DNA of 64,000 nt from JAIBJN01 sp963839745. Its GTDB lineage: Bacteria > Actinomycetota > Thermoleophilia > Gaiellales > Gaiellaceae. Below, one piece after another: positions 8,958-16,187 of this stretch. Location: the NCBI GenBank assembly GCA_963839745.1, contig CAWIWC010000014.1, forward strand, positions 124,001 through 188,000, given 5' to 3'. Every line of letters begins with the position of its first letter. Positions within the stretch are counted from its first letter, which is position 1. The notes under the pieces were generated by a model, which was given only the letters and a program-made list of their open reading frames with translations, made no database searches and was not told where the DNA came from. A program made the position numbers and the translations under genes.

Positions 8958-9933
8958 GCTCGTCGACCTCGGACGGATCCGGGTAGGGAGCGGCGAGCGC
9001 ATGCTCCACGGCGGCGGCGATCTCGTTGCCGATCTCGGTCTCGATCTGGGAGAGCGCGTCGGCGTCGGCCAGGCCCTCGGCCACGAGCCGCTCACCGAGG
9101 ATCACCAGTGGGTCGCGCTCGCCGGACCACTCCGTCTCCTCGTCCTCGGAGCGGTAGTAGGCACGGTCGACGTCCCCGACGTGGTGGCCGTGGAAGCGGT
9201 ACGTGTTGCAGAGGAGGAACGATGGCCCTTCGCCTGAGCGCGCGCGCTCGACGGCTCGACGCGCGGCGGAGTAGACGGCGCGGACGTCCTGCCCGTCGAC
9301 CTCCTCGACCGGGATGCCGAAGGCAGCCGGCCGTCCCGCAATGTCGCCCGCCGTGTTCTCCGAGTAGTGCGTGTACTCGCTGTAGAGGTTGTTCTCGCAG
9401 ACGTAGACGACCGGGAGCTTCCAGAGCGAAGCCATGTTCATCACCTCGTAGAGGACGCCCTGGCCCAGCGCTCCCTCGCCGAAGAAGCAGACCGCGACGT
9501 GGTCCGTGCCGCGCGCCTTGGCCGAGAAGGCAGCGCCGGTGGCGATCCCGGCCGAGCCGCCGACGATCGCGTTCGCGCCGAGGTTGCCGTTCTCGTGGTC
9601 GGCGATGTGCATGGAGCCGCCCTTGCCGCGGCAGTAGCCCTCCTCCTTGCCGAGGAGCTCGCAGAACATGCGGTCGACATCGGCGCCCTTGGCCAGGCAG
9701 TGGCCGTGCCCGCGGTGCGTGCTCGTGATGTAGTCCTGCTTCGTCAGCGCCTCGCAGACGCCGACGGCGACTGCCTCCTGGCCGATGTAGAGGTGCGCGA
9801 GGCCAGGCATCTTCGCCGAGCGGTAGAGCTCGTTGACGCGCTCCTCGAAGGTCCTGATGCGCCGCATCTGCGTGTACATCCGCAGCGCGAGCTCGGGCGA
9901 GACGTCCGCGGCGGGGCGGGCCTGGGTCGCCAC
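8944..9933 (-). CDS. 2-oxoacid dehydrogenase E1 component, alpha subunit (acetoin-dehydrogenase-like)
   Basis: Alpha subunit of E1, 329 residues. The ThDP-binding motif runs from GEGALGQG (residues 152-159) to the terminating NN at 181-182, with EVMNMASLWKLPVVYVCENN between in two recognisable halves. Upstream, THRGHGHCLAKG and GKGGSMHI are characteristic of AcoA/PdhA alpha subunits. The regulatory serine loop contains GHHVGD. It starts with GTG at 9933, sharing bases with the stop of the preceding dehydrogenase (TAGTG). The complex is assigned by family; distinguishing pyruvate, acetoin and branched-chain substrates from sequence alone is not safe. Confidence 0.92.
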   Translation of the reverse strand: MATQARPAADVSPELALRMYTQMRRIRTFEERVNELYRSAKMPGLAHLYIGQEAVAVGVCEALTKQDYITSTHRGHGHCLAKGADVDRMFCELLGKEEGYCRGKGGSMHIADHENGNLGANAIVGGSAGIATGAAFSAKARGTDHVAVCFFGEGALGQGVLYEVMNMASLWKLPVVYVCENNLYSEYTHYSENTAGDIAGRPAAFGIPVEEVDGQDVRAVYSAARRAVERARSGEGPSFLLCNTYRFHGHHVGDVDRAYYRSEDEETEWSGERDPLVILGERLVAEGLADADALSQIETEIGNEIAAAVEHALAAPYPDPSEVDEHVHP

Positions 9934-10823
9934 TAGTGCGCCACCTTTCGGAGGCCGGCCATGTGCGCCATCACCTCGTAGACGACCGCGAAGTCCTGCT
10001 CGACGTAGCCCATAGCCCGCGCCGCCGTGAGCAGCTCGTTGGAGATCGCCGTCGTCGGCATCGGGACGTCGAGCCGACGGCCCGCCTCGAGGGCGAGGTT
10101 CATGTCCTTCTGCATCATGTTGACGTTGAACCAGGCCTCGTCCGGCATCTCGAGGACGAAGGGCCCGCGGTACTTGAGCATCGGGGAGGCGATGACGCTC
10201 TGGAGCAGCGCCTCGACCGCGACCTCCTTGTCGATCCCGTCCTTCTCGGCGAGGAGCAGGCCCTCGCAGAACGCGACCATCTGGACGTGCAGGCTCAGGT
10301 TGATGGCGATCTTCATCAGCAGGGCCTGGCCGTTCGAGCCGATGCGCATGACGGTCGGGCCGATGTCGCGAAGGATCGCCTCGACCTCGTCGAACGCGTC
10401 CTCGTCGCCGCCGACCATGATCGAGAGGCGACCCTCCTCCAGCGTGCTGACGCTGCCGGAGACAGGCGCGTCGAGCATGCGCGCTCCCAGCTCGGCGACC
10501 TGCTCCGCCAGGGCTCGGCTGGCCTCGGGCGTGCCGGTCGTCATGTCGACGTAGATCTTCCCGGGGCCCAGCCCGGCGAGAATGCCGTCGGGGCCCTGCG
10601 TCACGGCCTCGAGCGCGGCGACATTGGTGACCATGCTGAAGACCACGTCCGCGGCTTCGGCCACCTCGCGCGGAGAGTCCCTGAGGTCGAGCCCGAGCTC
10701 GACCAGCGGCGCCGCTTTGTCGCGGGAACGGTTGTAGCCGGAAACTGTGTGGCCCGCGGCCAGGAGGCGCCTCGTCACGCCGCCGCCCATGACCCCGAGG
10801 CCCACGAAGCCGACGTTCGCCAC
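9933..10823 (-). CDS. NAD(P)-dependent beta-hydroxyacid dehydrogenase (3-hydroxyisobutyrate dehydrogenase family)
   Basis: 296-residue oxidoreductase that oxidises a beta-hydroxyacid to a semialdehyde or oxoacid. The N-terminal dinucleotide motif GFVGLGVMG, the substrate motif DAPVSGS and the catalytic lysine in GQALLMKIAINL are in the expected order, followed by an all-helical C-terminal domain. Family members include 3-hydroxyisobutyrate, tartronate-semialdehyde and 6-phosphogluconate-like enzymes. Start GTG at 10823, 3 bp after the gntR stop; its stop overlaps the E1-alpha start. In this operon it would supply a semialdehyde for the aldehyde dehydrogenase or an oxoacid for E1. Confidence 0.9.
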   Translation of the reverse strand: MANVGFVGLGVMGGGVTRRLLAAGHTVSGYNRSRDKAAPLVELGLDLRDSPREVAEAADVVFSMVTNVAALEAVTQGPDGILAGLGPGKIYVDMTTGTPEASRALAEQVAELGARMLDAPVSGSVSTLEEGRLSIMVGGDEDAFDEVEAILRDIGPTVMRIGSNGQALLMKIAINLSLHVQMVAFCEGLLLAEKDGIDKEVAVEALLQSVIASPMLKYRGPFVLEMPDEAWFNVNMMQKDMNLALEAGRRLDVPMPTTAISNELLTAARAMGYVEQDFAVVYEVMAHMAGLRKVAH

Positions 10824-10826
10824 GCC

Positions 10827-11582
10827 CTAGCGGCTCCGCTTTCGGCTGCGGCTCGACTTCGCCGTGGCCGCGTCGACGGCTTCCTCGACGCGCCCGAGGT
10901 GCTCGCGCATCCGTTCGCGCGCCTCGTCGGGCTTCCCCTCGGCCATCGCGGCGATGATCAGCCCGTGGTCCTCGATCGACCGCTCGGGGCTTCCGGGAAT
11001 CTTGTAGATCGACCCGAGGGCGCGCTCGAGCTGGTCGCGAATGGCGTGCATGAGGTGGAGGATCAGGCGGTTCTGCGTCGCCTCGGCAATGGTGAGGTGG
11101 AACGCGACGTCGGCCTCGATGTACTCCTCCCGGTCGGCGAGGCGCTCGCGCATGACCTCCGTCGCGTCGCGCATGCGCTCGAGATAGGACTCGTTCCCCC
11201 GCTCGGTGGCGAGCGCGACGGCCTCGCCCTCGAGGATGCGCCGCACCTCGAAGAGCTCGCGGAGGCTGCCCTCCTCGACGGCGAGGAGCAGCGAGAGCGA
11301 GTCGTTCAGCGGGTTGCGGAAGTCCGCAACCTCGAACGCCCCGCTGCCGCCCGCGCTGATCAGGCCCTTGGACTCGAGCATGCGCAGCGCCTCGCGCACC
11401 GACGAGCGTCCGACCCCGTAGTGCTGCATCAGCTCGCGCTCGGTGGGCAGCGCGTCCCCCGGCTTCAGATGCCGCTCGCTGATGAGCGCCAGCAGGCTGT
11501 CGGCAACGAGCTCGTATGTATTACGGCGCTCGATCGGCCGGCGAAGTGCCAGGATGGATTCGGGTGTCTGATCGTCAGACAA
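10827..11582 (-). CDS. GntR-family transcriptional regulator, FadR subfamily (FCD ligand domain)
   Basis: 251-residue regulator and first gene of the catabolic operon. The N-terminal winged helix (residues 20-90) has the GntR hallmarks LKPGDALPTERELM and GVGRSSVREALRMLESKGLI. The FCD effector domain follows (about 95-235), with FEVRRILEGEAVALA and a metal/ligand-type FHLTIAEATQN...H...DHGLI pattern. The C-terminus is basic (SRSRKRSR). It starts with TTG at 11582; a 17-bp palindrome overlaps this start, and a near-copy lies 113 bp away by the divergent promoter, so autoregulation and control of both transcripts is likely. The effector is probably the substrate or an intermediate. Confidence 0.92.
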   Translation of the reverse strand: MSDDQTPESILALRRPIERRNTYELVADSLLALISERHLKPGDALPTERELMQHYGVGRSSVREALRMLESKGLISAGGSGAFEVADFRNPLNDSLSLLLAVEEGSLRELFEVRRILEGEAVALATERGNESYLERMRDATEVMRERLADREEYIEADVAFHLTIAEATQNRLILHLMHAIRDQLERALGSIYKIPGSPERSIEDHGLIIAAMAEGKPDEARERMREHLGRVEEAVDAATAKSSRSRKRSR

Positions 11583-11583
11583 G
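11565..11583. promoter_or_regulatory. Putative GntR operator 1
   Basis: Contains the perfect 17-bp palindrome TGTCTGATCGTCAGACA (11565-11581). It spans the translation start of the gntR gene and lies just downstream of the predicted minus-strand promoter. A 19-bp near-copy (15 of 19 identical) lies at 11678-11696. Position and pairing suggest the GntR regulator's own binding site; this is inference. Confidence 0.65.
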
Positions 11584-11598
11584 GGACACCTGGGTCAA

Positions 11599-11628
11599 GT
11601 TATAACCCCGCGCCCCGCGCCCTGGCAA
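11599..11628 (-). promoter_or_regulatory. Predicted promoter of the gntR catabolic operon
   Basis: On the minus strand TTGCCA (11628-11623) and TATAAC (11604-11599) are separated by 18 bp and match 5/6 consensus bases each. Transcription would start around 11592, leaving a very short leader before the TTG start at 11582. A separate 14-bp palindrome (CCTGGC, AA, GCCAGG; 11621-11634) overlaps the -35 box and may be another regulator site. Confidence 0.6.
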
Positions 11629-11643
11629 GCCAGGTTGCGAAGC

Positions 11644-11673
11644 TTGACACCTCACGAGCCGCCTGCGCATACT
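11644..11673 (+). promoter_or_regulatory. Predicted promoter of the secreted amidohydrolase gene
   Basis: A perfect TTGACA at 11644-11649 is followed after 18 bp by CATACT (11668-11673, 4/6 match). Transcription would begin near 11680, inside operator 2, so bound GntR protein would block it. Confidence 0.6.
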
Positions 11674-11677
11674 CGCC

Positions 11678-11696
11678 TGTCAGACAGTCGGACAAG
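11678..11696. promoter_or_regulatory. Putative GntR operator 2
   Basis: TGTCAGACAGTCGGACAAG matches operator 1 at 15 of 19 positions and keeps the TGTC...GACAAG frame. It lies at the predicted transcription start of the plus-strand amidohydrolase gene, 44 bp before its ATG. The repeated site ties the divergent gene to the same regulator. Confidence 0.6.
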
Positions 11697-11739
11697 CCTA
11701 CACATCTGGGACTTGGCTGTCCGCGGAAGGAGGGGAGGA

Positions 11740-13416
11740 ATGAAATTGCAACGCTTGATCGGTCGCCGGGTGCTCGTCGGCCTGGCAGTCGTGGCGCTCG
11801 TGGTCGCCGCGGCCGTCAGTGCCTCCGGGCCGACCGTCAACCAGCAGATTCGGGTCGCGAACGCTCCTGATCTGATCCTCTACAACGGCGTCATCAGCAC
11901 GCTCGACGGCTCGAACTCGACGGTGAAGGCGATCGCGATTCGAGACGGCAAGATCATCGCCACAGACGATCAGAACGGCCGCATCAAGGCCCTCGCCGAC
12001 AAGAGCACGACGGTCGTCGACCTCAAGGGCAGGCGCGTGCTCCCAGGTCTCATCGACGGCCATCTCCACGGAATGCGCGAGGGCTACCACTGCTGGACGC
12101 AGGTCGTCCGGCTCGACCTCGTCACCAGCCGCTCCACGGCACTGGCCATGTACGCGGCCAAGGCCGTCGAGCTGCCCGACGGGAAGTGGATCTGGACGAC
12201 TCAGGGTGGGTGGAGCCTCCCACAGCTCGACGACCCCACCCTCTTCACGTTCGCCGAGCTCAGCGCCGCGGCTCCGGCGAACCCGCTCTGGATCCAGGGC
12301 GGCGGCTTCGCCGGGGCGCGCGTGAACCAGGCCGCGCTCACCGCGCTCGGGCTCGGGCCGGGCTCGCCCGGCGTCGTGCTCGACGCGAACGGCAACCCGA
12401 CCGGCCAGCTCGTCGCTCCCGCGACGACGGCGGCGAACCAGGCCATCCTCGCCCAGCTCGACGCGATCGGCGTGGACGGCGAGGCGAAGTGCCTGAGCGA
12501 CTTCATCCGCGAGGCGAACAGCCGCGGCCTCACGGCCTGGAAGGACGCCGGCGGCAACGACGCCCCCTGGGGCACCGGCGGAGCGATCAACGACAAGCTC
12601 CACGTCGAAGAGGGCGCGATGCAGCTCTACCGCAACGGCGGCCTCAACGCCCGCATCGCCTTCAACGCGATGAGCGGGTACGACATCAACCGGGTGATCC
12701 CCGAGACGCAGAACGCCCTCGGCTTCCTCGGAGATGACATGTTCAAGTACCTCGGGCCGGGCGAGGACGTGATGGCCACCGATCCGCAGTACGCGGACGT
12801 GATGCGCTGGTCCGCCTCCAAGCGGCTCAGCGTGGAGACACACGTCGGGAACATCGACGCGATCCTGAACGGGTTCGAGGCAGCCGACCAGGTCTACGAC
12901 GTCGGCAAGCTCAAGTGGCGCATCGCGCACCCGGGCAACGGGCAGCCGAGCGACGAACAGCTCGCGCGGGCGAAGGCGCTCGGAATCGGCTGGGCCCTCA
13001 CGATCGCTCCCGTGCAGGACGGGGGCACCGGCCCGCGCTTCAAGACGACGAAGGAGAACAGCGCACAGATGTGCCTGATGACGGACGCGATGAACGTCGC
13101 TCCGTGGCCGCCGTTCCTGAGCCTCTTCTTCGTCACCACCGGCCAGACGCTTCTCCCGGGCGACGAAGGCGTGCCGCCCGAGGAGCGGCTGACCCGCCTG
13201 GAGGCGCTCCGTTCCTACACCTCCGATTGCGCGTGGTTCCTCGACCTGGACGGCAAGGTCGGCACGCTCGAGACGGGCAAGTACGCAGACCTGATCGTCC
13301 TGGACAAGGACTACTTCACGGTCCCGGACAGCGAGATCTGGAAGATCCAGTCGCTCCTGACGGTCGTCGACGGCCGCGTCGTCTACGGCGCCGGCGAGTA
13401 CGCAGGGCTCGACTAG
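11740..13416 (+). CDS. Secreted amidohydrolase (YtcJ-like, amidohydrolase 3 family)
   Basis: 558-residue metal-dependent hydrolase predicted to act outside the membrane. ATG 11740 is chosen because a strong purine-rich site (GGAAGGAGGGGAGG) precedes it and it begins a clean export signal: MKLQRLIGRR, a hydrophobic stretch, then ASG. The TIM-barrel part starts at LILYNGVISTLDG; the metal motif HxH is in LPGLIDGHLHG, and later metal or catalytic residues may be in KDAGGND, VETHVGN and WRIAHPGN. The C-terminal composite domain ends with KYADLIVLDKDYF and VVDGRVVYGAG. It is divergent from the GntR operon and shares its operators, so it may release the compound imported by the Liv transporter. Signal type (anchor or cleaved) is unclear. 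Confidence 0.88.
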   Translation: MKLQRLIGRRVLVGLAVVALVVAAAVSASGPTVNQQIRVANAPDLILYNGVISTLDGSNSTVKAIAIRDGKIIATDDQNGRIKALADKSTTVVDLKGRRVLPGLIDGHLHGMREGYHCWTQVVRLDLVTSRSTALAMYAAKAVELPDGKWIWTTQGGWSLPQLDDPTLFTFAELSAAAPANPLWIQGGGFAGARVNQAALTALGLGPGSPGVVLDANGNPTGQLVAPATTAANQAILAQLDAIGVDGEAKCLSDFIREANSRGLTAWKDAGGNDAPWGTGGAINDKLHVEEGAMQLYRNGGLNARIAFNAMSGYDINRVIPETQNALGFLGDDMFKYLGPGEDVMATDPQYADVMRWSASKRLSVETHVGNIDAILNGFEAADQVYDVGKLKWRIAHPGNGQPSDEQLARAKALGIGWALTIAPVQDGGTGPRFKTTKENSAQMCLMTDAMNVAPWPPFLSLFFVTTGQTLLPGDEGVPPEERLTRLEALRSYTSDCAWFLDLDGKVGTLETGKYADLIVLDKDYFTVPDSEIWKIQSLLTVVDGRVVYGAGEYAGLD

Positions 13417-13437
13417 CACTCATCCAAAACCCTCGAC

Positions 13438-13474
13438 TCGAGCCGCCCCGACCGGGGCGGCTCGACCTTCTTTC
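13438..13474 (+). terminator. Rho-independent-type terminator after the amidohydrolase gene
   Basis: A 12-bp perfect stem (13438-13449 with 13454-13465, loop GACC) begins 21 bp after the stop codon and is followed by the T-rich CCTTCTTTC. Confidence 0.75.
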
Positions 13475-13513
13475 GGGGGTCTTGACACCCGCCGCGCAAC
13501 TCGCAGGCAGGCA

Positions 13514-13548
13514 GGCGGCTCCCCGGCCCCGGGCGCCGGGGAGCCGCC
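13514..13548. repeat. 14-bp perfect inverted repeat in the intergenic region
   Basis: Arms 13514-13527 and 13535-13548 pair perfectly around a 7-nt loop, 30 bp upstream of the next start. No T-run follows. It could be a second transcript-end structure or a REP-like element; which is not decidable here. Confidence 0.6.
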
Positions 13549-13577
13549 CTCAACCGACGTTCTCGTACCCTTCCGCT

Positions 13578-13835
13578 GTGGCTGCGCTCGAGCATCGCTG
13601 TCCGGGCTGCGGGTCGCCCCCCAAGATCACCGTCGGCACGCCCTTCGTGGGCGTCGTCGGGTTCCTCTGGTGGAAGAAGCCGTTCGAGGAGCAGCTCTAT
13701 CGGTGCGTCGAAGGCCACATCTACTCGGTCCGCGTGAGCGGAGACGAGACGACCGTCGAGCCGCACGACAGCGTGGAAGCCTGGCTCGAGGCCCGCACCG
13801 GCGCCCACGCCCCGCCTCGCCCTCCTGGTCTCTAG
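13578..13835 (+). CDS. Small zinc-ribbon-like protein
   Basis: 85-residue protein of unknown function. It begins (GTG start at 13578) with AALEHRCPGCGSPPKI, a CxxC knuckle at residues 8-11, and has a second CxxxH group (RCVEGH) about 35 residues later, a plausible zinc-ribbon pair. WWKKPFEEQLYRCVEGHIYSV is split here as a Trp/aromatic patch plus the second knuckle. The tail is Pro/Arg-rich. It lies 26 bp before the marR gene and its stop codon adjoins the MarR operator. Codon usage fits the neighbours. Start choice is tentative because the frame is open upstream through the terminator region. Confidence 0.6.
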   Translation: MAALEHRCPGCGSPPKITVGTPFVGVVGFLWWKKPFEEQLYRCVEGHIYSVRVSGDETTVEPHDSVEAWLEARTGAHAPPRPPGL

Positions 13836-13841
13836 TCGATA

Positions 13842-13859
13842 TAGTCCGTTATAGGACTA
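13842..13859. promoter_or_regulatory. Putative MarR operator / leaderless promoter
   Basis: TAGTCC-GTTATA-GGACTA is a perfect 6-bp inverted repeat with a 6-nt AT-rich centre, ending one base before the marR ATG. TTATAG (13849-13854) could serve as a -10 box giving a transcript that starts at the ATG itself. The AT-rich palindrome stands out against the GC-rich surroundings and fits autorepression by MarR. Confidence 0.6.
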
Positions 13860-13860
13860 A

Positions 13861-14298
13861 ATGCCTCGGCCGAGACGAGCAACCCGAGAGAACCTGGGCT
13901 ACCTCCTCGCGAAGGCGACTCAACGCTGGAACGAGCTCCTCCACGCCGAGTTTGCGCGGGAGGGCTATCCAGAGGTGCGCCCGTCGTACGGATCCGTGCT
14001 CCTCCCCCTCTTCGAGGAGGACGGGCTCCGCATGGGCGAGCTGGCAGCGAGAGCACGCCTGGCCAAACAGACGATGACGACGCTCGTGCGTCTGGCGGAG
14101 CGGGACGGGCTCGTGCGCCGCGAACGCGACGTGAGCGACCGACGGGCATTCCGGATCTTCCTGACTGCTCGTTCGATCGCCTTCAAGCCGGTCGCGGAAC
14201 GCGTCCTCGCCCGTCTCGAGACCCGGGTCGAACGGCGCCTGTCGCCGGCTGAGCGCGAAGTCCTGACCACGTCCCTTCAGGAGGTCATGTCGCTATGA
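13861..14298 (+). CDS. MarR-family transcriptional regulator
   Basis: 145-residue winged-helix regulator. The recognition region reads MGELAARARLAKQTMTTLVRLAERDGLVRRERDVSDRR in two parts: the helix-turn-helix and the wing with the DVSDRR motif that is near universal in MarR proteins. The N-terminus (LGYLLAKATQRWNELLHAEF) is the dimerisation helix. ATG 13861 directly follows a palindrome that leaves no space for a ribosome site, suggesting leaderless translation. It overlaps the SRPBCC gene by 4 bp (ATGA), so the two form an operon; the regulator may sense a ligand handled by that protein. Confidence 0.9.
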   Translation: MPRPRRATRENLGYLLAKATQRWNELLHAEFAREGYPEVRPSYGSVLLPLFEEDGLRMGELAARARLAKQTMTTLVRLAERDGLVRRERDVSDRRAFRIFLTARSIAFKPVAERVLARLETRVERRLSPAEREVLTTSLQEVMSL

Positions 14299-14714
14299 GA
14301 TCGGAGACTGTCACCACCGTCCTGCCCGCGCCCAAGGCGAAGGTCTTCGCCTACCTGGCCGAGATCGAGAACCTGCCGCGCTGGGCGACCGACTTCGCAC
14401 GCGAGCTCAAGGTCGTCGACGGGCGCCACAAGGTCGTCAACGGGCTCGGCGAGTTCTTCTTCGCCATCGACGCGGACGAGACGACCGGCGTCATCGACAT
14501 GCGCGCCGGGCCGACGGAGGCCGAAATGGCGCTCTTCCCTACCCGCGTGGTCGAGCTACCGGATGGGCAGTGCGCCTTCACCTTCACGATGTTCCAGAGC
14601 CCGGGCTCGAGCGACGAGCTCTTCGAGTCCCAGCACGCCTCGCTCAGGCACGAGTTCGAGAACATCGAGCGGGAGTTCGCCGAGGACGGCTCACCCAAGC
14701 CGCCGGGGCGGTAA
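14295..14714 (+). CDS. SRPBCC (START-like) ligand-binding protein
   Basis: 139-residue START/Bet v1-like protein. It opens with the usual first strand and helix (ETVTTVLPAPKAKVFAYLAEIENLPRWATDFARE in two parts) and keeps the family's central beta-sheet pattern; the C-terminal helix is SLRHEFENIEREFAED. Such proteins bind hydrophobic ligands or act as cyclases/aromatases; function is not predictable. It is translationally coupled to marR, and its last 24 bp overlap the convergent DUF2071 gene. Confidence 0.82.
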   Translation: MRSETVTTVLPAPKAKVFAYLAEIENLPRWATDFARELKVVDGRHKVVNGLGEFFFAIDADETTGVIDMRAGPTEAEMALFPTRVVELPDGQCAFTFTMFQSPGSSDELFESQHASLRHEFENIEREFAEDGSPKPPGR

Positions 14715-15302
14715 CTCGACTTCGAAGGACGTCCGCGCCGCGTACCGGATCTCGGGCGGGCCCTCGACAGGGAAGCCCAGGGCGACCAGCGGGTCGGCCC
14801 TGACCTCGCCGACCGCCTCCCCGCGCTCCCACGTCGCCTCGCCGCGCCGGATGCGGAAGGCGCGCACGCCCGCGGCCTCGAACATCCCCAGCTCGTGCGC
14901 GCCCAGCTCGCTCGGCCCCGCGGGGCCGCGGCGCTCGTAGCGGAGCGACACGCCGAATCCGCCGGCGTCGACCTGTCCCTCGCGCACGCGCGCGCGCGCG
15001 GGACGAACCGGGAAGCCGAGCAGAGCGCCGCCCATCCCGAACGTCGTCACGCGAACGGCGAGGAAGACGACGGCGGTCTCGTCGCCGTGACGCGCGTACA
15101 CGCGGACGTTCACCTGCGAGAAGCGGGGAATCGGGAGCACGCCGAGGCGGCCGCCGTCCCAGCGCAACGCCGCCAGCGTGACCAGATGCCTGCCGTCCAC
15201 GGTGGCGGGCTTCAGCCCTGCGGGAAGGGTTCGCGCGACAAGCTCGGGGTCCGTCTCCCAGCTCGCGAGGACGAGATCTCGGGCCCGGTGGCGAAGGAGC
15301 AC
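14691..15302 (-). CDS. DUF2071 / acetoacetate-decarboxylase-fold protein
   Basis: 203-residue protein of unknown function. Features of the family: ASWETDPELVARTLPAGLKP near the start, VTLAALRWDG, SQVNVRVYARHGDETAVVFLAV split around the conserved N-V-R-Y, and a Gly-rich turn FGMGGALLGFP. DUF2071 proteins share the acetoacetate decarboxylase beta-barrel but the catalytic lysine is not evident. GTG 15302 is chosen because family similarity begins there; the frame is open further upstream. It is divergent from xerC (36 bp) and converges on the SRPBCC gene with a 24-bp overlap. Confidence 0.75.
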   Translation of the reverse strand: MLLRHRARDLVLASWETDPELVARTLPAGLKPATVDGRHLVTLAALRWDGGRLGVLPIPRFSQVNVRVYARHGDETAVVFLAVRVTTFGMGGALLGFPVRPARARVREGQVDAGGFGVSLRYERRGPAGPSELGAHELGMFEAAGVRAFRIRRGEATWERGEAVGEVRADPLVALGFPVEGPPEIRYAARTSFEVELPPRRLG

Positions 15303-15338
15303 GGCAGGAAGCCTAGGCGCGAGGCGGAACTGCCTGTC

Positions 15339-16187
15339 GTGGACACAAGCGCCGCCATCGACAGCTTTCTGCGCAGCCAGTCGCTCTCCGACGCGACCCG
15401 GCGCGCCTACCGCCACGACCTCGACGAGCTCGCGAGCTGGCTCCGCCGCAACGGGCTCGGGCTCGAATCGTTCGACGCGCGCGCGTTCGCCCGCTACGCG
15501 GCGGAGCTCGGAGGCGACCGTCCGGGCCGCACTCCGCGCAAGCTCGCCCAGACGACGGTCGCCCGCAAGCTCGCCGCCGTCCGCTCGCTGGTGCGCGCCA
15601 CACGCGGCCCCGCTCACGTCCCCGACCTCGCGGTCTCGGGGCGGCGACGGCGCCGCCTGCCGCACGCGCCGAGGCCGGCGGAGACCGACGCGCTCCTCGC
15701 CGACCTGGAGCAAGACGGCCCGCTGGGCCTGCGCAATCGTGCGCTCCTGGAGCTCGTGTACTCGGCAGGGCTCCGCGCCCAGGAGGCAGTCGACCTGACG
15801 CTCGCCGACGTCGACTTCGAGCAGGAGCTCGTCCACGTGCGCGGCAAGGGCGGCAAGGAGCGGGTCGTGCCGCTGGGCGAGGAGGCCGCCTACCGGCTGC
15901 GCCGTTACCTCGAGCACGGCCGCCCGGAGCTGGCGCGCGGCGCCATCGACACGCTCTTCCTCTCCGCGCGCGGGAAGCCGCTCGAGACCTCGACGCTGCG
16001 CAAGCTCCTCCCCAACCCCCACCGCCTCCGCCACGCGTTCGCCACACACCTCCTGGAGGGCGGGGCCGACCTGCGCACCATCCAGGAGCTGCTCGGCCAC
16101 TCGTCGCTCTCGACGACCCAGATCTACAGCCACGTGGACGCCAAGCGACTCAGGAAGGTCTACGACCGTGCCCACCCGCGCGCCTGA
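15339..16187 (+). CDS. xerC: Tyrosine recombinase XerC
   Basis: 282-residue site-specific recombinase for chromosome-dimer resolution at dif. N-terminal SAM-like core-binding domain (residues 5-90) with the typical SLSDATRRAYRHDLDELASW pattern, then the catalytic domain. The active-site set is complete: Arg146 (SAGLR), Lys170 in VRGKGGKER, His228 and Arg231 (HRLRH), His254 (LLGH) and nucleophile Tyr263 (QIYSHV). The loop before HRLRH is short. Start GTG 15339 is tentative; an in-frame GTG at 15288 is possible. It overlaps the second recombinase gene by 20 bp. Assignment of C versus D rests on the HPRA-type tail and gene order. Confidence 0.88.
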   Translation: MDTSAAIDSFLRSQSLSDATRRAYRHDLDELASWLRRNGLGLESFDARAFARYAAELGGDRPGRTPRKLAQTTVARKLAAVRSLVRATRGPAHVPDLAVSGRRRRRLPHAPRPAETDALLADLEQDGPLGLRNRALLELVYSAGLRAQEAVDLTLADVDFEQELVHVRGKGGKERVVPLGEEAAYRLRRYLEHGRPELARGAIDTLFLSARGKPLETSTLRKLLPNPHRLRHAFATHLLEGGADLRTIQELLGHSSLSTTQIYSHVDAKRLRKVYDRAHPRA

